In this document: piece by piece, positions 49,866-58,046 of the stretch
Numbering within the stretch: the stretch's first letter is position 1
How the letters are laid out: each line of letters starts with the position of its first letter
Source of the DNA: Bacillus sonorensis NBRC 101234 = KCTC 13918
GTDB lineage: Bacteria; Bacillota; Bacilli; Bacillales; Bacillaceae
Direction of reading: 5' to 3'
DNA: 64,000 bases
Assembly (NCBI RefSeq): GCF_001592005.1
Contig: NZ_BCVZ01000001.1
Span: 186,001-250,000 of the forward strand
Notes under the pieces: generated by a model
Seen by the model: the letters and a program-made list of their open reading frames with translations, nothing else
Told to the model about the DNA's origin: nothing
Database searches by the model: none
Program-made: the position numbers and the translations under genes

Positions 49866-50645
49866 ATGGCTGTCGAGACAAAACAACACTATCTGCTCGG
49901 GTCTGTAAAAAATGCTCTTCGCCTGCTGCAAGCTTTTACCTTGGATACACCGGAAAGGAAAGTAACCGAACTGGCTTCATCACTGGGACTTGGAAAAAGC
50001 ACGGTCTGCCGGCTCCTGTCCACACTGGAAAGCGAAGGATTCGTTATGAAGGATCCTGAATCGAAACGATACAAGCTGGGCCTATCCGTCTTGCAGTTAA
50101 ATACAATTGTCAACTCCACTCTTGAAATCAACCGGGAATCCCAGCCTATTCTTGAAAGGCTGACTGATGAAACCGGAGAAACCGCTCATATCGCCATCCG
50201 TGACGGTTTCAGCGTCGTTTATATCAATCGGACCGAATGTCCCAGCCCTGTTGAAATCCTTTCCCATATCGGCCGCCAAAATCCGATGCATTGCACAAGT
50301 TCAGGGAAAGTGCTGCTTGCATACGATCGGAATGGATGGGTAGACCGTTATTTGGAAAAAGGCCTGAAAAGCTATACGAAAAAAACCGTTACAGATGCAA
50401 AAAAATTGCGCGAAACGCTTAAAAGCGTGCATGAAAACGGATATGACGTCAGCAATGGCGAATTCATCGAAGGCGTCACATCCATCTCGGCTCCCATCAG
50501 AAATTATTTGGGACAGGTCGTGTATGCCGTCAGCGTCGTGGGCCCCACGAACCGAATGAAAGCCTCAGAATCCGGGATTATTTATAAAGTCAAAAAGGCG
50601 GCTCATGACATTTCAGAAAGGATCGGCTATTGGAAGCGTACATAA
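49866..50645 (+). CDS. IclR-family transcriptional regulator
   Basis: A 259-residue regulator with an N-terminal winged helix-turn-helix (GSVKNALRLLQAF, KVTELASSLGLGKSTVCRLLSTLESEGFV) and the C-terminal GAF-like effector domain, including the conserved region HCTSSGKVLLA and the late motif VSNGEFIEGVTSISAPI. It probably responds to 4-hydroxybenzoate or protocatechuate, as PobR and PcaU do. GTGAGG precedes the ATG at 49866; upstream residues to 49728 are not conserved. It is divergent to the operon, next to the decarboxylase gene. Confidence 0.9.
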   Translation: MAVETKQHYLLGSVKNALRLLQAFTLDTPERKVTELASSLGLGKSTVCRLLSTLESEGFVMKDPESKRYKLGLSVLQLNTIVNSTLEINRESQPILERLTDETGETAHIAIRDGFSVVYINRTECPSPVEILSHIGRQNPMHCTSSGKVLLAYDRNGWVDRYLEKGLKSYTKKTVTDAKKLRETLKSVHENGYDVSNGEFIEGVTSISAPIRNYLGQVVYAVSVVGPTNRMKASESGIIYKVKKAAHDISERIGYWKRT

Positions 50646-50664
50646 AATTGGAGGGATTTGAACG

Positions 50665-51615
50665 ATGTTCGATTTTCATACACATTTTCTTCCTTCAGAA
50701 GTTCTGCTCTGGCTGAAGGAAAATAAAAACGCGGTTCATGCGGTATGGGAAAGGAAATCGCCGGAAAAAGCCCCGTTTCTGACGGTAAACGGCAAATGGG
50801 GATTTGAATTAAAGGAGACGTTTTTTAAAGAAGATTTGTTTTTGCATGCACAAACAAATGCGGGAATCACGCATTCGCTTGTGTCGCCCGTTCCCCAGCT
50901 GTTTCTTTACGATCTGGCCGAAGAGATAACAGATGAAATGGCGGGCGTTTATAACAGAGCCCTTTCAAACTGGATCAAAAAAGAAAGCAGACGGCTTTCC
51001 GGACTTGGCACAATCCCGTTGAACAGCCCTGTGAAGGCATGCGGCCGATTACGCGAAGCGATGGCCCTTGGGCTGAAAGGAGCGGTTATCGGCCCCGGGG
51101 CCTCGGACATGCTGCTCTCAGATGAGGCGTTTACGCCGTTTTGGGAAGAAGCCGACAGACAAGAAGCGGTTATTTTTATCCACCCGCTCCTTTCTGAAGA
51201 TCCGCGGCTCCGCAGAAAAATGATGCCCAACTTGATCGGTGTGCCATGGGAAACGACCGTCTGTGCGGCAGACTTATTATTAAGCGGTCTAATTGACCGT
51301 TTTCCAAATGTGAAAATTCTTTTGGCGCATGGGGGCGGATTTCTTCCATATCAAATTGGCAGGCTGGATAAAGGCTATCAAAAATGGCCAAATGTATCCT
51401 CATCGATCACTGCCCCGCCAAGCGATTATCTGCGCAGGTTTTGGTATGATACCGTTTTGTGGCACGGAGAAAGCGCGGCATATCTGCAAAAGCTCGCCGG
51501 AAAAGACCGCGTCGTGCCAGGCTCCGATTATCCTTTCGACCTGTGTCAATGGCCGCCCGCCAATATCGGCCGCGAAGGAGCAGAAGCTCTGCTTGGGATG
51601 AAAATCGAAGCATAA
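50665..51615 (+). CDS. ACMSD-type amidohydrolase, probable 5-carboxy-2-hydroxymuconate-6-semialdehyde decarboxylase
   Basis: Amidohydrolase-superfamily metalloenzyme of the aminocarboxymuconate semialdehyde decarboxylase subfamily. The 316-residue protein has the metal ligands HxH in MFDFHTHFLP, a His in VIFIHPLLS, HGGGFLPYQIGRLD and the late D in GSDYPFDL. In Paenibacillus, PraH of this type removes the carboxyl group from the protocatechuate 2,3-cleavage product. It is 19 bases downstream of the IclR gene on the plus strand; the rest of the pathway is on the minus strand. Substrate assignment rests on context. Confidence 0.82.
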   Translation: MFDFHTHFLPSEVLLWLKENKNAVHAVWERKSPEKAPFLTVNGKWGFELKETFFKEDLFLHAQTNAGITHSLVSPVPQLFLYDLAEEITDEMAGVYNRALSNWIKKESRRLSGLGTIPLNSPVKACGRLREAMALGLKGAVIGPGASDMLLSDEAFTPFWEEADRQEAVIFIHPLLSEDPRLRRKMMPNLIGVPWETTVCAADLLLSGLIDRFPNVKILLAHGGGFLPYQIGRLDKGYQKWPNVSSSITAPPSDYLRRFWYDTVLWHGESAAYLQKLAGKDRVVPGSDYPFDLCQWPPANIGREGAEALLGMKIEA

Positions 51616-51644
51616 AAAAGGTGAACCTGATGACAGGCTCACCT
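51612..51644 (-). terminator. Terminator downstream of pta
   Basis: Stem AGGTGA(G)CCTG with CAGG(T)TCACCT, then TTTTTTAT on the reverse strand; it overlaps the last codons of the decarboxylase gene. Confidence 0.82.
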
Positions 51645-51652
51645 CTGTTTCA

Positions 51653-52624
51653 TTACAGCGCTTGTGCCGCTGTAATGAGAGCAAGATTATATACATCCTC
51701 AGCATTGCAGCCTCTGGACAGATCGTTCACAGGCATGTTCAGACCTTGTAAAATCGGTCCGACCGCCTCAAAGTTGCCGAGGCGCTGCGCGATTTTATAG
51801 CCGATGTTCCCCGCTTCAAGGCTTGGGAAAACAAATACGTTTGCATCGCCTTTAATCACGGAGCCAGGCGCTTTTTTCTCAGCGACAGATGGAACAAATG
51901 CGGCATCAAATTGGAATTCGCCGTCAAGCGTAAGCTCAGGCGCTTTTTCTTTAGCGATTGCAACGGCATTTGCCACTTTTTCGGTTTCATCTGATTTTGC
52001 AGATCCTTTTGTTGAGAAGCTGAGCATCGCCACTCGCGGCTCGATGTCGAACATTTTTGCCGTATTGGCGCTTTCGACTGCGATTTCCGCCAGGTCCTGG
52101 CTGTCGGGCGCAATGTTGATTGCACAGTCAGCGAACACGTACTGTTCATCGCCGCGGGCCATAATGAAGACGCCTGATGTTTTTTTTACGCCTTCTTTTG
52201 TCTTAATAATTTGCAGCGCCGGGCGAACCGTGTCTGCGGTTGAATGAGCCGCACCGCTGACAAGGCCGTCCGCAAGCCCTTTGTAAACAAGCATTGTGCC
52301 AAAATAGTTTTCATCCAACAGGATTTGGCGGGCCTGCTCTTCAGTCGCTTTTCCTTTACGGCGTTCAACGAAAGCCTGAACAAGGTCTTCCATTCCTTCA
52401 TATGTATGGGGATCATATATGTCAACACCGTCAAGAGTCACGTTCAATTCATTTGCTTTTGCCGCAATTTCTTCTTTGTTCCCGACGAGAATCGGCTTCA
52501 GTACGTTATTTCCTGCCAATTGGCTGACCGCTGTCAGAATGCGCTCATCCAAGCCTTCCGGAAATACGATTTTAACTCCTTTTCCCGCTACTTTTTCCTG
52601 CACTGTTGTAAATAAATCTGCCAC
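51653..52624 (-). CDS. pta: Phosphate acetyltransferase
   Basis: Converts acetyl-CoA and phosphate to acetyl phosphate in overflow metabolism. The 323-residue single-domain enzyme is of the short PTA form without the DRTGG domain. Typical motifs are IVFPEGLDERIL, SGAAHSTADTVRPALQII, DCAINIAPDSQDLAEIA, MLSFSTKGSAKSDE and VLQGLNMPVNDLSRGC-like ILQGLNMPVNDLSRGC. GGAGGGT-type site precedes the start codon. It is monocistronic, with a catabolite-responsive element upstream. Confidence 0.96.
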   Translation of the reverse strand: MADLFTTVQEKVAGKGVKIVFPEGLDERILTAVSQLAGNNVLKPILVGNKEEIAAKANELNVTLDGVDIYDPHTYEGMEDLVQAFVERRKGKATEEQARQILLDENYFGTMLVYKGLADGLVSGAAHSTADTVRPALQIIKTKEGVKKTSGVFIMARGDEQYVFADCAINIAPDSQDLAEIAVESANTAKMFDIEPRVAMLSFSTKGSAKSDETEKVANAVAIAKEKAPELTLDGEFQFDAAFVPSVAEKKAPGSVIKGDANVFVFPSLEAGNIGYKIAQRLGNFEAVGPILQGLNMPVNDLSRGCNAEDVYNLALITAAQAL

Positions 52625-52665
52625 AATATACCCTCCTTGAAGTAGTACAAAAAACTTCCCTATTT

Positions 52666-52693
52666 AGCATACTCTATTGAGATATAAATTCAA
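52666..52693 (-). promoter_or_regulatory. SigA promoter of pta
   Basis: Reverse strand TTGAAT (52693-52688), 16 bases, TATGCT (52671-52666); predicted start near 52659, about 35 bases before the pta start. Confidence 0.65.
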
Positions 52694-52707
52694 TCCTTCA
52701 GCATTCA

Positions 52708-52721
52708 TTATAACGCTTTCA
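52708..52721 (-). promoter_or_regulatory. Catabolite-responsive element (cre) of pta
   Basis: On the reverse strand 52721-52708 reads TGAAAGCGTTATAA, 13 of 14 matches to the CcpA site consensus TGWAANCGNTNWCA. It is centred about 55 bases before the predicted start, the position from which CcpA activates pta in B. subtilis. Confidence 0.82.
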
Positions 52722-52932
52722 TAGAAAAAACGCTTTTTTTTAATTAATTTAAGCGCCGGCTTCCTATGGTTTAGTTCTTGTCAGCTTTATTATACAACAG
52801 GCTTCCCAGCTTATACGGCAAAACCCAGATGACAGAGGTTGCTTTTTGGCTTGTTCAAGACTTCTAAACAGATGAATGTGGACAAACTATGATATGATGG
52901 AGTCAATTACATACAAATTGGGAGTGAAAGAA

Positions 52933-53697
52933 ATGAGCGAACAGCAAAAGACAAATGAAGCCGCGCAAACGCTTGACGGCTGGTATGCCCTTCATGATTT
53001 CCGGACGATGGACTGGTCTGCCTGGAAGCTGCTTTCAAGCGATGAACGCCAGATCATTATCAGCGAATTTACCGGGCTCCTTGAAAAATGGGGCGTAACG
53101 GAAAAAGAAGGAAACGGAAGCCATACATTGTACAGCATCGTCGGCCAAAAAGCCGATTTCATGCTGATGATTTTGCGTCCAACGATGGAGGAATTGAATC
53201 AAATCGAGCTTGAATTCAATAAATCCAAGCTGGCGGAATACACGATTCCCGCTTATTCTTATGTATCTGTCGTCGAGCTCAGCAACTATATGGGAAGCGG
53301 TGACGGAGATCCTTACGAAAATCCGCAAATCCGGGCGCGCCTGTACCCTGAGCTCCCAAAAGCGAAATATGTCTGCTTCTACCCGATGGATAAGAGAAGA
53401 TCCGGCAATGACAACTGGTATATGCTGTCAATGGAAGAGCGCAAAAAACTGATGCGCAGCCATGGCATGATCGGCCGCGGATATGCCGGGAAAGTCAAAC
53501 AAATTATTACGGGTTCAGTCGGATTTGACGATTATGAATGGGGTGTCACACTCTTCTCAGATGATGTGCTGCAATTTAAAAAGCTTGTCTATGAAATGCG
53601 CTTTGATGAAGTCAGTGCGCGCTACGGGGAATTCGGCTCATTCTTCGTCGGCAACCGCCTATCAAATGAACAGCTGCCCGCATTTTTGCACGTTTAA
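52933..53697 (+). CDS. hemQ: Coproheme decarboxylase HemQ (ChdC)
   Basis: Last step of heme synthesis in Gram-positive bacteria: decarboxylates coproheme to heme b with peroxide. The 254-residue chlorite-dismutase-family protein has the conserved core [19 protein letters not shown], whose tyrosine is the catalytic radical site, and the proximal heme histidine in [15 protein letters not shown][11 protein letters not shown] region. The ATG at 52933 has GGGAGTG upstream; the frame extends to 52876 but is not conserved. It lies divergent from pta, as in B. subtilis (ywfI). Confidence 0.95.
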   Translation: MSEQQKTNEAAQTLDGWYALHDFRTMDWSAWKLLSSDERQIIISEFTGLLEKWGVTEKEGNGSHTLYSIVGQKADFMLMILRPTMEELNQIELEFNKSKLAEYTIPAYSYVSVVELSNYMGSGDGDPYENPQIRARLYPELPKAKYVCFYPMDKRRSGNDNWYMLSMEERKKLMRSHGMIGRGYAGKVKQIITGSVGFDDYEWGVTLFSDDVLQFKKLVYEMRFDEVSARYGEFGSFFVGNRLSNEQLPAFLHV

Positions 53698-53704
53698 AAA
53701 TGGC

Positions 53705-53740
53705 AAAAGCTCCAAAGACGCTTGTCTTTGGAGCTTTTTT
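53705..53740. terminator. Bidirectional terminator downstream of hemQ
   Basis: A 15-bp stem AAAAGCTCCAAAGAC with GTCTTTGGAGCTTTT, loop GCTT, then TT. Confidence 0.9.
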
Positions 53741-53746
53741 AAATGC

Positions 53747-54289
53747 TTAATTGCAGTTGCACGGCTGTGTAGGCGGAGTCGATCTTTTTTGAACCTCAAT
53801 GGAAGATTCGGCATAAAAAGTCGATCCAAGCCCCAGCACCCGGTTTTCCGCTCTGAATGTGTATTTTCCGGCGGCAGGGAGGGTTTTATTTGCTAAAACC
53901 AGCTTGAATTCCGCAATGCCCAATAAATCGATCGTAAGCGGAAGTCTCACCGTTTTTCCATTGTTTAAAATCTGCCCTGTTGTCAGCGCTCTTCCGTTTA
54001 CCGTGTCTTTCGTTGTGGCGGAAAATCCGGAAGGCAATGTAAATTCGACCGTTCCCAGCGCCAAAATCGAGTTTGGTCTGTATGTGAGCTCAATGTCGGA
54101 GAATGACCATTCCTGCTTGCTCGCCCCCGTAATCACTGAATGCAATGAGGCCTTTGCAGCCGGACGGTTCACCGACTCCGTTTTTACGGTTTTGGCATCA
54201 GCGTGAAAAGAAGGCAGAAACATCGATGCCATGATCACAAACCCTGCCATCATCATTGTTAATGTAGAACGAAACATATTTTTCAACAT
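53747..54289 (-). CDS. Secreted protein of unknown function with cysteine tail
   Basis: A 180-residue preprotein: signal peptide MLKNMFRSTLTMMMAGFVIM with cleavage predicted after residues ~32 (SFHADA). The mature part looks like one or two beta-sandwich modules (SFSDIELTYRPNSILALG, TVEFTLPSGFSATTKD, IDLLGIAEFKLVLANKTL, KYTFRAENRVLGLGS), and ends in TPPTQPCNCN, with two cysteines near the end. No family is recognised. AGGGGGA precedes the ATG. It occupies the position where B. subtilis 168 has the bacilysin (bacA-G) genes after hemQ. Its role is unknown. Confidence 0.75.
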   Translation of the reverse strand: MLKNMFRSTLTMMMAGFVIMASMFLPSFHADAKTVKTESVNRPAAKASLHSVITGASKQEWSFSDIELTYRPNSILALGTVEFTLPSGFSATTKDTVNGRALTTGQILNNGKTVRLPLTIDLLGIAEFKLVLANKTLPAAGKYTFRAENRVLGLGSTFYAESSIEVQKRSTPPTQPCNCN

Positions 54290-54697
54290 CGCAAATCCCC
54301 CTGGTTTTCATTTTAGACTTTAAACATTGGCCGGCACGACAAGATCAGCTGCAGAAACCTAACGCCTCCCCCCAAAATCTTTGACAACTTCATCCTTTTC
54401 CCTTAAAAACTATCATTTTTCCACCTTCTAGTAAATGTCTTGCATGGGATTTTTTTAAAAATAATTCAAAATAATAGAATATGACCAGGTGATGATCCTC
54501 TTGATTTTTTGTAACATTTATACATAAAAGGTCCAATGAACCATTGTCATTTGCAAAGATGCAATCCGTCCGATGATCTGTTTTGGATGTTGACAAACCT
54601 GATATTGCGAAGTACATTATTGACATTATTTAAGTAGGCTTTAAAAAGAATCCATCAATCAGATGTCGAATGGAAAGACGAAGAAAGGATTAAAACA
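54290..54697. promoter_or_regulatory. Upstream region of the K+ transporter gene
   Basis: No gene is convincing here. TTGACA (54590-54595), 17 bases, TACATT (54613-54618) is a candidate promoter for the transporter about 75 bases downstream. I looked for the c-di-AMP (ydaO-type) riboswitch that controls ktrAB in B. subtilis and did not recognise it. Confidence 0.45.
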
Positions 54698-56044
54698 ATG
54701 CCTAAAATGACTTCTTCTAATCTAGTAAAAGGAAAGATTATCAATATCAGTCCTCCGCAAACACTGGCACTCAGCTTTTTCATCATTATTGCGGTCGGTG
54801 CGTGTTTGCTCAAGCTGCCGATTGCATCGACAACCTATATTTCCTGGGTTGACGCCTTATTTACGGCGACATCGGCCACCACCGTAACAGGTTTAACCGT
54901 CGTAAACACGGGAGAGGATTATACGGTTTTCGGACAAACCGTCATCATGCTGCTGATTCAGGTCGGAGGATTAGGATTGATGACCTTCGCAGTGCTCATT
55001 GTCATGATGATCGGAAAAAAAATCGGCCTGCAGCAGCGTATTCTCGTCCAAGAAGCGTTCAACCAGACTTCTTTAGGCGGGCTCGTCCGGCTTGTTAAGC
55101 ATTTATTTATTTTCACCATCGTGATTGAATTCGTCGCTTTTCTCATTCTTTCGATCAGGTGGGTCCCGGAATACGGTATACAGAAAGGTTTGTTTCACAG
55201 TTTGTTTAACACGATCTCCGCCTTTAATAATGCCGGTTTTTCCTTGTGGCCGGACAACTTGTCCAGATATGTTGGGGATCCGATTGTCAACCTTGTCATT
55301 ACGGGGCTTTTTATCACCGGGGGTATCGGCTTTACCGTCCTTTTAGACTTATGGACAAAAAGGAACTTCCGGAAACTGTCGCTTCATTCCAAACTCATGA
55401 TCGTCGGAACATTGATCATCAACACCGTAGCAGCGCTGATGATTTTTATATTAGAGTATACAAACCCCGGAACCTTGGGAAACCTGCCATTGACTGAAAA
55501 ATTATGGGGCGCATATTTTCAGGGTGTCACTCCGAGAACGGCCGGATTTAATACAATCGATATCGCCCAGATGACGCCTCCCTCCCTTCTCTTGATCATC
55601 GTTCTGATGTTCATTGGGGCGGGCAGTGCATCAACAGGAAGCGGAATCAAGCTGACAACCTTCATTGTCATGATTTTGGCAACCATCACTTTTCTAAGAG
55701 GAAAAAGCGAAACAGTGGTGTTTAACCGGACGATCAAAATGAAAACGATTTTGAGAGCCTTGGCGATTATCGTCATCAGTTTTTTATTTGTGCTGTTAAC
55801 CGTGTTTATTTTGACGATAACAGAGCCTGCTCCGTTTTTGGACATCGTCTTTGAAGTAGTGTCCGCCTTCGGGACAGTCGGCTTGTCAATGGGATTGACG
55901 CCAGATCTGTCAACCCTTGGAAAATCCGTGATTATGATGATGATGTTCATTGGCCGGGTCGGCCCGTTAACAATGGCATTTACATTGGCCAAGCCGAAAA
56001 AAGCGCCGATCCGTCATCCTGAAGATGAAGTGATTACAGGGTAA
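54698..56044 (+). CDS. Ktr-type potassium uptake channel (KtrB/KtrD)
   Basis: A 448-residue membrane subunit of the Trk/Ktr/HKT superfamily. The four half-repeats each carry the selectivity-filter glycine: TVTGLTV, NNAGFSLW, RTAGFNT and GTVGLSMG. Na+-dependent K+ uptake needs a cytosolic KtrA or KtrC gating ring, which is not encoded next to it, so this is more likely a KtrD-type orphan that pairs with a distant partner, or a third Ktr. The ATG at 54698 follows GAAAGGA. It is 400 bases downstream of the unknown secreted-protein gene. Confidence 0.92.
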   Translation: MPKMTSSNLVKGKIINISPPQTLALSFFIIIAVGACLLKLPIASTTYISWVDALFTATSATTVTGLTVVNTGEDYTVFGQTVIMLLIQVGGLGLMTFAVLIVMMIGKKIGLQQRILVQEAFNQTSLGGLVRLVKHLFIFTIVIEFVAFLILSIRWVPEYGIQKGLFHSLFNTISAFNNAGFSLWPDNLSRYVGDPIVNLVITGLFITGGIGFTVLLDLWTKRNFRKLSLHSKLMIVGTLIINTVAALMIFILEYTNPGTLGNLPLTEKLWGAYFQGVTPRTAGFNTIDIAQMTPPSLLLIIVLMFIGAGSASTGSGIKLTTFIVMILATITFLRGKSETVVFNRTIKMKTILRALAIIVISFLFVLLTVFILTITEPAPFLDIVFEVVSAFGTVGLSMGLTPDLSTLGKSVIMMMMFIGRVGPLTMAFTLAKPKKAPIRHPEDEVITG

Positions 56045-56053
56045 ATAACCGAT

Positions 56054-56088
56054 AAAAAGACCGCTCTATCCGGGAGCGGTCTTTTTTG
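56054..56088 (+). terminator. Terminator downstream of the K+ transporter gene
   Basis: A 13-bp stem AAAAAGACCGCTC with GGAGCGGTCTTTTTT, loop TATCCG. Confidence 0.9.
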
Positions 56089-56163
56089 TATCGCTTGACA
56101 TCCTAAGACGTGCGAGCGGTGACGGTGATTGCAGCCAGTTTGTCAGCAACCTGCTTTTGTTGG

Positions 56164-56193
56164 TCATATTCCCCAATCCACTCTCATACTGTT
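56164..56193 (+). promoter_or_regulatory. SigE-type promoter of gerQ
   Basis: TCATATT (56164-56170), 14 bases, CATACTGTT (56185-56193) closely match SigE promoters (-35 ATATT type, -10 CATACA-T). gerQ (ywdL) is a SigE-dependent coat gene in B. subtilis. Confidence 0.78.
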
Positions 56194-56199
56194 AAAGGG

Positions 56200-56313
56200 G
56201 TGAGTAATGTTGAACTTTCATCTAAAATCAGTCCTAAAACCGTGTTCAATTCCAGACATGAGCTTGGTGAAGGGATGATTTTTGACTTCATGAAAGAAGG
56301 AGGAACGAAATGA
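56200..56313 (+). CDS. Possible leader peptide overlapping gerQ
   Basis: A 37-codon frame starting at GTG 56200 (reading SNVELSSKISPKTVFN) ends with a TGA that overlaps the gerQ ATG in an ATGA junction. No strong Shine-Dalgarno sequence supports this start. It may only be an open frame, but translational coupling to gerQ is possible. Confidence 0.3.
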   Translation: MSNVELSSKISPKTVFNSRHELGEGMIFDFMKEGGTK

Positions 56314-56852
56314 AACCAAAAAAAAATCAATTTCAGCCGCTTCAAGAGATTGAAATGCAGGATTTCCGGCAGCAAATGGGCGCCAACCCTTATCCGCAAT
56401 TGGGGCAGATGGGACAGATGGGGCAGATGTATCAGCAAGGACAGCCGCCATATACACAAATGGGCGGCCAGCAAACCTTTCAGCCGCCCGCTATCCAGCT
56501 GAGTCAGCCGCAGCCCGCGGGGGTCCAGGTTCCACCCATGCCTTCGGGGCAAACCGCGGCTCCAAGCGTTCCGGGGATGCTCCCGCTTGAGCAGTCTTAT
56601 ATTGAAAATATATTGCGGCTCAACCGGGGTAAGGTCGCGACCGTATATATGACGTTTGAAAACAATCCGGAATGGAATGCGAAAGTCTTCCGGGGAGAAA
56701 TTGAAGCCGCCGGCCGCGATCATTTGATTTTAAGCGACAGAAAAACAGGCACCCGCTATTTGCTTCTGATGGTTTATCTTGATTATGTGACATTTGATGA
56801 ACCGATCGTTTACGACTATCCGTATTCAATGGCAACATACACATCCAGATAA
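56310..56852 (+). CDS. gerQ: Spore coat protein GerQ
   Basis: Inner-coat protein needed to localise the cell-wall hydrolase CwlJ, and a substrate for cross-linking by transglutaminase Tgl. The 180-residue protein has a lysine-rich start (MKPKKNQFQPLQ), a low-complexity Gln/Met/Pro-rich first half with tandem GQM repeats near residue 32, and a compact beta-rich second half (LEQSYIENILRLNRGKVATV, VYMTFENNPEWNAKVF, ILSDRKTGTRYLLL). GGAGGA precedes the ATG. The SigE promoter upstream fits its timing. Confidence 0.93.
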   Translation: MKPKKNQFQPLQEIEMQDFRQQMGANPYPQLGQMGQMGQMYQQGQPPYTQMGGQQTFQPPAIQLSQPQPAGVQVPPMPSGQTAAPSVPGMLPLEQSYIENILRLNRGKVATVYMTFENNPEWNAKVFRGEIEAAGRDHLILSDRKTGTRYLLLMVYLDYVTFDEPIVYDYPYSMATYTSR

Positions 56853-56888
56853 AAGGTTCGGTTCACTGTGAAACCGAACCCTTTTTTT
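56851..56888. terminator. Bidirectional terminator between gerQ and the exporter genes
   Basis: Stem AAAAGGTTCGGTT with AACCGAACCCTTTTTTT, loop about 10 bases; it overlaps the gerQ stop. Confidence 0.85.
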
Positions 56889-56899
56889 GTTCCCGTTCA

Positions 56900-58045
56900 T
56901 CAGACGAAATTCCGCGTATCATTATTGCGGCTGAATTTAAAGATCACGATTAAGAAAAATGCAGCAGCAAAAGCGAACAATATCATGATATTTAAATATA
57001 AGCTTTGAAATTGCCGGCCTTCCTGCAGCTTCGTCAATGTTTCCAAAACCCAGCGCTGAGGAAGAAAATCTGCGATTCTTTGAGCGAAAGGCGGCATGAT
57101 CTCAACAGGCCAGAAGCATCCGGAAAGCATGATCGTCGGCATGAAGATTAAATTTTGCATAGCTCCTGAAGCTTTGGAACTGTTTGAAAAAACGACCGTA
57201 ATCAATGCAAGACCGACCGCGCTCAGCGCAAATATCAGCAAAATGGCCGCCATTTCCCAGAGCGGAATTCCCGGATCGATATGAAAAACATTTTTCATCA
57301 TGAATAAAGTAAAAAAGATTTGAAACATCATGACAAGCATGCTGACCGCTATATTTGAGAATACATACTGCTTTGCCGTTATCGGCGTTGTCAGCAGCCT
57401 GAAATAGGTGCGGTTTTCCTTTTCTTTCACAAGGATTTCTGATAAATTCCCCGCTGAAAAGAGCATCGCCATCAGAAGAAACCCGATCGTTGAATACGTC
57501 ATATTTACTTGTTTTGATTGATCTTCAAGCGTATCGGTTTTTAATTTCAGGCTGGAATGCTGGTAACTGCTGTAGATTTTGTCAAAAGTTTGCGGGTCTC
57601 CCTGAGACGCTTTACCGACCGCCGCTATATTGTCAATGTAATGATATAAATACGATTTCACAAATTCCGTTACTTCAGCACCCTTAACAGAAGAGATTTT
57701 GATATGGCCCGGTTTTCCGTCCTTCACGCTTTTGGCAAAGCCTTTTTCAAATGTGATGACGCAATCCAGCTTTCCTGACGCAACCCTTTCTTTTGCTTCA
57801 GACCCGCCGACTGTTGTTACCTTGACATGATCCAATCCCTTCAAAAAGGCCGCCGTATCAGCCGTTATCCGCCCGCTGTCATGATTGACAATCCCGACAT
57901 GCAGATCTTTTTGGTCGCCGATTCCTTGCGTCATTAACGCGACGAAGATCCCCAGCAGCGGAAGACAAAGAAACAGAAAGATATTTTTTTTGTTTTTAAA
58001 TGTTACGTTTAACGTGTTTTTGATCAGCCAGAGCATGTCTTTCAT
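56900..58045 (-). CDS. ABC-2-type permease, linearmycin-resistance-like (LnrN)
   Basis: A 381-residue membrane protein of the ABC-2 family: one helix near the N-terminus (NIFLFLCLPLLGIFVALMTQG), a large extracytoplasmic domain (~residues 45-215), then five helices (TIGFLLMAMLFSAGNL; SMLVMMFQIFFTLFMM; AILLIFALSAVGLALITVVF; IFMPTIMLSGCFWPV; NIMILFAFAAAFFLIVIF). The domain layout and ~380-residue length match the B. subtilis LnrM/LnrN subunits. AGGGAGGGG precedes the ATG at 58045, 1 base after the previous stop. Confidence 0.85.
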   Translation of the reverse strand: MKDMLWLIKNTLNVTFKNKKNIFLFLCLPLLGIFVALMTQGIGDQKDLHVGIVNHDSGRITADTAAFLKGLDHVKVTTVGGSEAKERVASGKLDCVITFEKGFAKSVKDGKPGHIKISSVKGAEVTEFVKSYLYHYIDNIAAVGKASQGDPQTFDKIYSSYQHSSLKLKTDTLEDQSKQVNMTYSTIGFLLMAMLFSAGNLSEILVKEKENRTYFRLLTTPITAKQYVFSNIAVSMLVMMFQIFFTLFMMKNVFHIDPGIPLWEMAAILLIFALSAVGLALITVVFSNSSKASGAMQNLIFMPTIMLSGCFWPVEIMPPFAQRIADFLPQRWVLETLTKLQEGRQFQSLYLNIMILFAFAAAFFLIVIFKFSRNNDTRNFV

Positions 58046-58046
58046 C

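Noticed and set aside
54290-54697. c-di-AMP riboswitch upstream of the Ktr gene
   Set aside because: Searched by eye for the ydaO-type core and terminator; none recognised.
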